A stretch of 64,000 bases of DNA from a candidate division Hyd24-12 bacterium UBA6080 (GTDB lineage: Bacteria > Fermentibacterota > Fermentibacteria > Fermentibacterales > JCC-6): contig DIXM01000017.1 in assembly GCA_002436025.1 (NCBI GenBank), forward strand, positions 1 through 64,000, given 5' to 3'. The notes beneath the pieces are model-generated. The model did not search any database. It was not told the DNA's origin and saw nothing but the letters and a program-made list of their open reading frames with translations. Below, one piece after another: positions 52,044 to 59,221 of the stretch (the first letter of the stretch is position 1; each line of letters begins with the position of its first letter). Made by a program: the position numbers and the translations under genes.

Positions 52044-54095
52044 GTGGTTTCGGTATTCTTGCGGCTTGTTCTGGTGCATACGCTCGCAGGATCTGCCGTG
52101 GCAGGAGAGCTCAGACAGAACTTCAGGCTCGAATCCGGTGATTTCGGTGTAAGGGACTTCGACGGTGGCGTGATACCCTGGTGCAATTCCGGCGTCGTGG
52201 GCTTCGACCAGGGGCTGCCCAACCTGCCGGTGGTCTCCATGTGCTTTGTCATACCGCAGGGCACGTCTGTCGGGGGGGCGACCATCGAGGTGCTTGCCGG
52301 GTCTGATCTGGACGGTACTCATGACGTGCTTCCCGTAAGGTTCACCCCGCTCTCCCGCGTGCCTGCTCCCTACTTCAGGCTGCCCTCGGTGTACCTGTCG
52401 GACGAACCCTTTCCCGCAGACCCCGTGGTCGAAACCGCCACCGGCACCAGAACGGGGTTCCAGCTGGGAACGGTCTCGTTCTGCCCCTTCCGCTGGCGTC
52501 CCCTTTCAGGAGGGCTGAACATCATCACCGAAGCCGAGGTGGTGCTTCACTACCGCGAAGACCCCATGTTCCCACGGCTTCAGCTGACCAGGGGACAGGT
52601 TGACCAGGCCTCCGTGCTCTTGTCACACTTCGTCGCCAACCCCGAAGACCTTGAGGCGTATGCACCGGCAATCCGCCCTGAAAGCGATGCCTGGCCGGTG
52701 TGGGTCGCGGTTGGTGCCGAATCGTTCGCAACCGTCCTCGAGCCGCTTGTGGATCACAGGAACTCGACCGGAATGCAGTCCGAGTTCGTTTCACTTGAGT
52801 GGATCTACGACAACTACCCGGGGTGGGACACCCAGGAGCAGATCAGGAACTACCTGAAGGACTCGTTCCTTAACCGGGGGCTCCAGTACGCTCTGCTGGT
52901 GGGAGACTGGGGGCCGACCCAGCGCATTTCCAGCCTGATGGTGGGAAGCGACAGCCTGGTGCTTGACGAGACAACGGACCTCTACTACTCAGACCTCACC
53001 AGGATGTGGGACGGCGACGGCGACCACCTCTACGGCGAGAACTCGGACTGGATAGACTACTACTCAGACATCGCGGTGGGGCGCTTCAGCTCGGACAACC
53101 CGAACCACCTTGAGACCATGGTGAACAAAACCATCGCGTACGAAACCCAGTCCGACCAGGGCCAGTGGCGCACCACCGCCCTGCTCTGCGGAGCGGGCCT
53201 CTGGCCCGACGTCGAACCCGACGGCTACTGGGGCAGCTTCATCTGCGACTCCATATCCAACCGCATCCCCGGGGACTGGACGCAGCACAAGCTCTACGAA
53301 ACGTGGGACGGCCACCCGACGAACCAGATCGACCTTCTGAACCAGGGCGCAAGCTACGTTAGCGATCAGGGCCACGGAGGTTCCGGAGGGGTGTACTGGC
53401 TTTACGAGCCCGGCAACATGATAACGAACCAGAACTACACCGGCCTCGATAACATCAACAGGCTGACCATCCTCCACTCCATGGCGTGCAACCCCGGCCA
53501 GCTCTCCGTAAACGGGTGCAGCGCGGAACGGCTGCTCATGTGGCCAGGGGGCGGCGCGGTGGCGGTTATGTACAATTCCAACTACGGCTGGGGAACGCCC
53601 CCCTCCATGGGTCCCTCTGAACACCTTGAACTGCACTTCGCCGAGATGCTCTTCGAAAACGGCGTGGAGCGCATAGGAGACATGCAGGCCGCGGCAAAGG
53701 ACGCATTCAAGTCTGCTGGGGGCATGGTGCTTCAGAACTGGGTGATGCAGGAGAACAACATGCTGGGTGACCCTGCAACCGTGTTCGTATCGGTGCAGAC
53801 CGGCGTCGGGGAAGAGGGCGGGATGGCCGTGGCACATCTCGGCACACCGGTCCCCAACCCATCCGCAGGAACCTTCAGCGTGGCGTGGAGCCTTCCCGAA
53901 CCATCGGCTTTCACTCTCTCCCTCTACGACCTTTGCGGGCGCATTGCCTGGAGCGGTGAACACACATGGGGGGCGGAAGCTTCAGGGCAGTTCACTGTCT
54001 CCCCCTCCAGGGGCCTGCCACCAGGATGCTACATCCTGAGGCTCGACGCTGATGGTGTGTCCGCCTCGACAATGGTGGTCGTGCTGGGGAACTGA
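52044..54095 (+). CDS. secreted C25 (gingipain-like) cysteine protease with FlgD-type C-terminal domain
   Basis: A 683-residue preproprotein with a signal peptide and a beta-rich prodomain to about residue 230. The peptidase C25 caspase-like domain has the catalytic H444 (SDQGHGGSGG) and C482 (LHSMACNPGQ). The end is a sorting-type tail (PVPNPSAGTFSV...LYDLCGRIAW...PPGCYILRLDADG). Gingipains and relatives are exported by the type IX system; the same route is suggested here. The start is GTG 52044 with an AGGGGGAG site. Next to a serpin gene on the opposite strand. Confidence 0.9.
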   Translation: MVSVFLRLVLVHTLAGSAVAGELRQNFRLESGDFGVRDFDGGVIPWCNSGVVGFDQGLPNLPVVSMCFVIPQGTSVGGATIEVLAGSDLDGTHDVLPVRFTPLSRVPAPYFRLPSVYLSDEPFPADPVVETATGTRTGFQLGTVSFCPFRWRPLSGGLNIITEAEVVLHYREDPMFPRLQLTRGQVDQASVLLSHFVANPEDLEAYAPAIRPESDAWPVWVAVGAESFATVLEPLVDHRNSTGMQSEFVSLEWIYDNYPGWDTQEQIRNYLKDSFLNRGLQYALLVGDWGPTQRISSLMVGSDSLVLDETTDLYYSDLTRMWDGDGDHLYGENSDWIDYYSDIAVGRFSSDNPNHLETMVNKTIAYETQSDQGQWRTTALLCGAGLWPDVEPDGYWGSFICDSISNRIPGDWTQHKLYETWDGHPTNQIDLLNQGASYVSDQGHGGSGGVYWLYEPGNMITNQNYTGLDNINRLTILHSMACNPGQLSVNGCSAERLLMWPGGGAVAVMYNSNYGWGTPPSMGPSEHLELHFAEMLFENGVERIGDMQAAAKDAFKSAGGMVLQNWVMQENNMLGDPATVFVSVQTGVGEEGGMAVAHLGTPVPNPSAGTFSVAWSLPEPSAFTLSLYDLCGRIAWSGEHTWGAEASGQFTVSPSRGLPPGCYILRLDADGVSASTMVVVLGN

Positions 54096-54109
54096 TCCGC
54101 AGCTTCAAT

Positions 54110-54943
54110 TCAAAGATCAAGCGTCAGCTGGCTATCTGTTGCTCGCGGTGGATAGAATACCCCAACAATCATGAAGGGGTTGCCAAACCTCCGATAGTGA
54201 CTCTCGTAATTTGTTCCGAGGAAGAAGAACAGGTCACGTTTCCCGCAGAAGCTGTGATAGTATTTAGCCCGAACATCATTCAATGCAGCAGTTTCGTTAC
54301 CACCGTGCCTCGCCAGGCAGTTCCAATACAGTGCTCCAACTTCCCAGTCCGTTATCATCAAGCGATGAGTGGAACTATCATCCTCAGTTCGGAAGGTGTA
54401 GTAAAACTCATAAGGGACCTTGCGAACAATGCTCTTCGAATCGAGATCACAGAAAAGATTCATCTGCCTCAATCTTTTCTTCCAATTCTCAGGCCAATCC
54501 CCTTCCACTTCTTTCCATGAAAAATCAATCACTTGACTCGGTTTCAGCGTCGCCAGAGACACCCTTTTCTCACCATGACTATCCTCAAGAAGATTGGGCA
54601 ATGACGTGTAAACGTTTCCCAACACAACCGATTTCCTTCTGCGCCATCTGTCCTTTGTATCCAAAAAGCCGAGCAGCTCGTACTTACCGGCCGGGCTATA
54701 GGTTTCTGGACGGAAGTCAGATGACTTTTTCTTCAAGTCAAGTCTTATCCACTGATACTTGCTGAAAAGCTTGTACTCTTCAGCACGAAATGGGATCGGG
54801 TAAATACGCACCCAATGACCGGAAGAGAGAAGCCCCGCAGTACAGACAACCTCTCCAAAAGAGGTCAAAGGCAGGGGATACGTCTTGACAGTTACAAGGA
54901 CTTCTGCTGCGGGCAGCCAGGCTGGCAGTGTTTCATCCATCAT
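54110..54943 (-). CDS. unknown protein paired with DUF488
   Basis: A 277-residue protein, rich in aromatic and basic residues (VTVKTYPLPLTSFGEVVCTAGL, HWVRIYPIPFRAEEYKLFSKYQWIRL). A protein of this type is often found beside DUF488 genes, but its function is unknown. ATG 54943 overlaps the DUF488 stop by 4 bp. Base composition is lower in G+C than in the flanking genes, which points to transfer. A nucleic-acid-related or defence role has been a common guess for such pairs; I see no motif that proves it. Confidence 0.7.
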   Translation of the reverse strand: MMDETLPAWLPAAEVLVTVKTYPLPLTSFGEVVCTAGLLSSGHWVRIYPIPFRAEEYKLFSKYQWIRLDLKKKSSDFRPETYSPAGKYELLGFLDTKDRWRRRKSVVLGNVYTSLPNLLEDSHGEKRVSLATLKPSQVIDFSWKEVEGDWPENWKKRLRQMNLFCDLDSKSIVRKVPYEFYYTFRTEDDSSTHRLMITDWEVGALYWNCLARHGGNETAALNDVRAKYYHSFCGKRDLFFFLGTNYESHYRRFGNPFMIVGVFYPPRATDSQLTLDL

Positions 54944-55380
54944 AAATGAACTGGCATTGTCTCCCCTGAGAGCAGTTCAGAGACTTTCTCGGAGACGAGA
55001 CGTCTATGGCACATGGAAGGATCAGCCTCGAAACAAGTCAGGGCGATCCGGTCGAGATCCCGAATGGCATTGACGATCTTCTGAAGAGCCTCGGTTTCGA
55101 TTGACAGGATTTCCTCACTGTACCATTGAAACAGCTTCTCGTAATCTGCGGATGATTTGAGGGATCTTCTGCGGGCTGACTCAATTCCAAGCTGAGGAAA
55201 ATGCTGATACTCAATTCCGGCGGCTTCAACGGAATTCTTCATGCAGGTCTTTGAAAAGCCGCGTTTCCGTGAAATCGGATTCTTTCTTACATCAATCAAC
55301 AGGCAAACGTCATTTGCAGTAAGCAGATCAAGGTAGTCTTTCAACGTGCGGCCTTCATAACCAATGGTGAACATGGTCAT
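54940..55380 (-). CDS. DUF488 family protein
   Basis: A compact 146-residue protein with the family marks FTIGYEGRTL, LLIDVRKNPISRKRGFSK and CFEADPSMCHR. DUF488 proteins have a conserved Cys/His cluster (here C...C-H-R) suited to metal or substrate binding. Start ATG 55380 lies 7 nt after GGGAGG; the longer frame to 55455 has no ribosome site. It forms a translationally coupled pair with the gene at 54110. Confidence 0.85.
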   Translation of the reverse strand: MTMFTIGYEGRTLKDYLDLLTANDVCLLIDVRKNPISRKRGFSKTCMKNSVEAAGIEYQHFPQLGIESARRRSLKSSADYEKLFQWYSEEILSIETEALQKIVNAIRDLDRIALTCFEADPSMCHRRLVSEKVSELLSGETMPVHL

Positions 55381-55714
55381 TCTCTTGCCTCCCTGCAAAT
55401 GAAGGGATTGTTGTTCTCCCTTTTCAACTATCATGGATTCTTCTGGTTTTTTCAACCCGCTTCGTTACCCGCCTACACACTTGCCAGTCCCGGTGAACCA
55501 TCTGGGCTTCGTCTTCCATTGCTCTGCCCCCGGCGGAGTCGCCAATGGTGAAACGCAGGTTCCAAGCTGAGGAGGTGCACGGTGAAGGTGTTTGCTGCGC
55601 TTGCGCAACATGCGGCAGTTTTGGCATAGTGCAACCCGAATGGGAGCTGCGCTCAGTATTCCGCCGAATGCACCGGCATCACCGCAGGCTGTCTGCAAGC
55701 GTGAGGAAAGCAAA
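55381..55714. other. intergenic region between divergent genes, no gene recognised
   Basis: Only short overlapping frames without ribosome sites or family matches. It probably holds both promoters (DUF488 pair to the left, sodium pump to the right). Nothing else seen. Confidence 0.5.
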
Positions 55715-56836
55715 ATGGAAGGCCTCTTTGTCGGATTCACCGCGATAACCTGGCAGAACCTCCTGATGATGGCCATCGGTGGAACACTGATCTACCTGGC
55801 GATCAAAAAGGAGTATGAACCAGCGCTCCTGCTTCCCATCGGCTTCGGCACCATCCTTGTCAACATCCCCTTCTCTTCGGTGCTCGACCAGATCGAGGGG
55901 GGCCAGCAGGTGGCAGGGGCATTGTCCTACTTCTTCAGGGTGGGCATCCTCACCGAGGTCTTCCCTCTTCTGATATTCGTGGCCATCGGCGCCATGATAG
56001 ACTTCAGCCCCCTGTTCAGAAGACCCCTCCTCCTGCTGTTCGGAGCAGCGGCCCAGTTCGGCATCTTTTTCACGATGACTGCCGCAACGCTGTTCGGATT
56101 CGACCTGAGGGAGGCCGCCTCGATAGGCATCATCGGTTCCGCCGACGGCCCTACATCGATCTATGTAGCCAGCCGTTTCGCGCGGCACCTTATCGGTCCC
56201 ATCTCGGTCGCAGCCTACTCCTACATGGCACTGGTGCCGATAATACAGCCGCCGGTGATCAGGCTTCTCACATCACGACGGGAACGCCTGATGCGCATGG
56301 ACGGCAGCCAGAAGCCTATCTCCCGCACCACCCTCATCCTGTTCCCGATCCTCGTGACCATATTGACGGGAATGTTCGCGCCGACGGCAACGGCCCTAAT
56401 CGGATTCCTCATGTTCGGCAACCTCGTCCGGGAGTGCGGAGTTCTCAAGAAGCTGTCGCTGGCGGCACAGAATGAGCTCGCCAGCCTTGTCACACTGCTG
56501 CTTGGGATAACCATAGCGTCAACCATGACGGCAGACCGTTTTCTGCAGGTCTCCACCCTGTTCATCATTGGCCTGGGGCTCTGCGCCTTCATCTTCGATA
56601 CTGCGGGAGGTGTCCTCTTCGCGAAGTTCATCAACCTCTTCATCAAGCGAAAGGTCAACCCCATGATCGGAGCAGCGGGCATATCGGCATTTCCCATGTC
56701 GGCCAGGGTAATCCACAAGATGGGGAGGCAGGAGGATTCGTCCAATTTCCTGCTGATGCATGCAGTCAGCGCAAACGTCTCAGGCCAGATCGGTTCCGTC
56801 CTTGCGGGCGGGTTGATCCTGGCCCTGGTTAAGTAG
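55715..56836 (+). CDS. oadB: sodium-translocating decarboxylase beta subunit (OadB/GcdB/MmdB)
   Basis: A 373-residue, about ten-helix membrane protein. Family hallmarks are SIGIIGSADGPTSIYVA (the sodium-binding aspartate region), GFLMFGNLVRECGVL and AAGISAFPMSARV. The beta subunit couples decarboxylation of a carboxybiotin carrier to Na+ export. Start ATG 55715 follows GAGGAAAG. The carboxyltransferase and biotin carrier are not in the window, so the substrate (oxaloacetate, methylmalonyl-CoA or glutaconyl-CoA) cannot be told. Confidence 0.85.
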   Translation: MEGLFVGFTAITWQNLLMMAIGGTLIYLAIKKEYEPALLLPIGFGTILVNIPFSSVLDQIEGGQQVAGALSYFFRVGILTEVFPLLIFVAIGAMIDFSPLFRRPLLLLFGAAAQFGIFFTMTAATLFGFDLREAASIGIIGSADGPTSIYVASRFARHLIGPISVAAYSYMALVPIIQPPVIRLLTSRRERLMRMDGSQKPISRTTLILFPILVTILTGMFAPTATALIGFLMFGNLVRECGVLKKLSLAAQNELASLVTLLLGITIASTMTADRFLQVSTLFIIGLGLCAFIFDTAGGVLFAKFINLFIKRKVNPMIGAAGISAFPMSARVIHKMGRQEDSSNFLLMHAVSANVSGQIGSVLAGGLILALVK

Positions 56837-56847
56837 GAGGTGCTCAG

Positions 56848-57009
56848 TTGACCGCAGCAACAGAGGCAATTTTCAGGGAGGCGCTCGAGATCACAGGCAA
56901 GGGCATGATGGCGCTCTTCGCCTTCATGTTCGTCTTCTTCCTGCTCCTCGTCCTTCTGGACAGGCTGTTTCCCGGCAGGAACGACGAAGCAGGCAAGCAG
57001 ATACTCTGA
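56848..57009 (+). CDS. small one-helix subunit, OadG-like
   Basis: A 53-residue ORF starting at TTG 56848 behind a strong TAGGAGG, 11 bp after the beta subunit. It has one membrane segment (MMALFAFMFVFFLLLVLL) and a charged tail ending GKQIL. Size, topology and position fit a gamma-type (OadG) assembly subunit or its functional analogue, though the usual Pro/Ala-rich, zinc-binding tail is missing. It is very short. Confidence 0.6.
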   Translation: MTAATEAIFREALEITGKGMMALFAFMFVFFLLLVLLDRLFPGRNDEAGKQIL

Positions 57010-57024
57010 CCGGCTCACATCCGG

Positions 57025-59169
57025 TCAGAAGAACCGGCTGACCTTCGCATAGACCGTGAACTCGGGTTCCTCGCCGGGAACGCCGTCCTCGCCGGTCAGG
57101 AAGTGGAAAAAGCTTCCGGGAAGGTACTCCCAGCTGTAAAGGATGTTGGCCCAGGTGCGGCGGCTGGTCTCGGGCCCCTCCCCGTCCTCCCAGGTTTTCC
57201 CGAAGCGGGAGGTCTGGCCCGTAAACCTTAGCAGCATGAGGTTTGTGAGCATCCAGGTCGCTGAGACGTTGAGCGACCTCCAGTCCGTTTCGACCAGGTC
57301 CCATTCCTCGGTGTCCCAGTTGTACCGGGTGGCGGCTTCCTGCGTGCGCCAGGATGGTTCGATGTCGATGGACAGCGGAGGGACAGGCCTCAGGAACAGA
57401 CCGGCCGAGTACCTGTCGATGTGGGCGTCGAGGTAGGTGTTACGGTTGTACGCCGCCCAGCCCGCGATAGTCCTTCTGTAATCGGTTGACGCCGAAACCC
57501 CGCCGTAGAACCCGCCGGGATACCAGGCCCCTTCGGGTCCCTCGTACCTGTCGAACCAGCGGTCGACCCAGCCCCCGCTTATGTTGAGGTCGTACCTGTC
57601 AACCGTGGCAGCGCCGGTCCAGACATCCACCCCGCTGCCGCAGTTCCTGCCCTCCATGTCATGGCCCATGTAGGGGTCGGCGCCCAGCCACGCGCTCTGC
57701 AAAAAGCCTTCCTGAAAGCTTTTTGAGACGCTTGCGTACGCCGACCAGACGGTTTCTCCCGTTGCTTGGTCGTAACCCATGACCCAGGGGTCGAACCCTT
57801 CGCCCTTCCTCTCGTAACGGAAGTTCAGCTCAAAGTTCTCGGGGAAGTAACCGGCTTCGAGTCGGGCTGCGCTGTTGTCATCCGTTTCCTGGAAACGGTT
57901 CCAGGTCATTCCCAGCCTCCCCTTGATAAAAATGTCGGGCAGCGGTTCGGCCTCACCCGTGAAGGCACCGGAGCGGCCGAAGAAGTAATCAGTGCCCTTC
58001 TGAGATGGAAAATCGGCGCTGGTGCCGGAAAACCTCAGCCAGTTGCCGGCCGAGAACTCGTGCAGAAGGGCGCCGGCGGCGTAAGAAGCCGCTGGCTCAG
58101 CGATGGTGGTGTCGTCCCACACCCTCCCTGAAAGCACTTCAAGGAAACCGTAGCGGGTCCCCCCGTCCACACCGGTTACCTTGGCGCCCCCCAGGATGGG
58201 GATTATCTCGCCATTCCAGGCCACGGAACCGATGCTTCTGGAGTAGAACATGTTGAACGGCATGTCGAAGATGTCCGTTCCCTCCATGAAGAACGGCCGC
58301 TTCTCCGAGAGCCAGGGCGCCCAGTGGGAGATGCTGCCCTGGTCGGCGTCGGACTCGACCTGGCCGAAATCGGGGTTCACGGTGAGGTCCATCACGGCGT
58401 GCATGCTGAGGGGAACCTTCATGTCGAAGCCGGCGCTGCCCCACAGGTTCTCCCGCCAGGGCTCGCCGTTGTTGATGTTGAGCCTGCCGGCGCAGAAGGG
58501 CCGCCACTCGATCCCCGAGACACTGGGCAGGCCGGAAAGGCCAGTGAGTTCGCCGAAACAGGAGATGTCCATCCCCCCCTGCTCCCTCATGCGGAAGAGG
58601 TAACTGCCCTCGTTGGACCTGGTGATGGTCCTGCCGAAGTTGATCCCCCAGACCTGAACCTCATCGGCCGGGTACCGCAGTACCGAGAACGGGATGGCGA
58701 TCTCGGCGCTCCACCCCGAGTCGTTCACGGCCACGGCGCTTGACCATACCCCGTCCCAGTCGCGGTCTTCCCCGCCTATCTCGGTCCTGCGGGAGTCAAC
58801 CTGAGTCCCTCCCACGGACACCGAGAACATGAAGCAGTTGGAATCGTCGTTGAAGGTGTCGAGGTATACGATCACCCTGTCGGTGGCGAGGTCGACGTCC
58901 CTCGAACCCACGGGCCTTTGTATGCCGTGAGGGTCCGCGTCGTGCATGTGGAGGCCGAAATAGATGGAGCTGCCGTCGAAGAGCACCCTGATGTCCGTTG
59001 GTTCGGACAGGGGGCAGTCGACCCTGGGCCGGAAAGCGTTGAAACGCTGTGACACCGCTTCAGCCAGGACCCAGCACTGTTCGTCCAGAACGCCGTCGAT
59101 GGCCGGGGGAGATTCAGTTCTGACCGCGGTTATTCCGCATACTGCACAAAGGAGAAGGTATTCAAACAT
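57025..59169 (-). CDS. DUF5916 protein: CBM9-like domain plus outer-membrane-type barrel (copy 2)
   Basis: A 714-residue exported protein collinear with the one at 30301. It has a CBM9-like opening (PPAIDGVLDEQCW...IRVLFDGSSIYFGLHMHD), the DUF5916 signature LTVNPDFGQVESDADQ...LSEKRPFFMEGTDIFDM with NMFYSRSIGSVAWNGE, and a C-terminal barrel ending in an aromatic residue (KVSRFF), as expected for outer-membrane insertion. Convergent with the sodium-pump genes, 15 bp apart. Confidence 0.85.
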   Translation of the reverse strand: MFEYLLLCAVCGITAVRTESPPAIDGVLDEQCWVLAEAVSQRFNAFRPRVDCPLSEPTDIRVLFDGSSIYFGLHMHDADPHGIQRPVGSRDVDLATDRVIVYLDTFNDDSNCFMFSVSVGGTQVDSRRTEIGGEDRDWDGVWSSAVAVNDSGWSAEIAIPFSVLRYPADEVQVWGINFGRTITRSNEGSYLFRMREQGGMDISCFGELTGLSGLPSVSGIEWRPFCAGRLNINNGEPWRENLWGSAGFDMKVPLSMHAVMDLTVNPDFGQVESDADQGSISHWAPWLSEKRPFFMEGTDIFDMPFNMFYSRSIGSVAWNGEIIPILGGAKVTGVDGGTRYGFLEVLSGRVWDDTTIAEPAASYAAGALLHEFSAGNWLRFSGTSADFPSQKGTDYFFGRSGAFTGEAEPLPDIFIKGRLGMTWNRFQETDDNSAARLEAGYFPENFELNFRYERKGEGFDPWVMGYDQATGETVWSAYASVSKSFQEGFLQSAWLGADPYMGHDMEGRNCGSGVDVWTGAATVDRYDLNISGGWVDRWFDRYEGPEGAWYPGGFYGGVSASTDYRRTIAGWAAYNRNTYLDAHIDRYSAGLFLRPVPPLSIDIEPSWRTQEAATRYNWDTEEWDLVETDWRSLNVSATWMLTNLMLLRFTGQTSRFGKTWEDGEGPETSRRTWANILYSWEYLPGSFFHFLTGEDGVPGEEPEFTVYAKVSRFF

Positions 59170-59221
59170 TGGTGAAACATTCCCCGGGTTTTCGAATTGT
59201 CAAGCCTGACGGGCTATCGCG

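Noticed and set aside
53064..53963. 299-codon antisense ORF under the C25 protease
   Set aside because: Lies wholly opposite the protease catalytic domain, has no domain or ribosome site.
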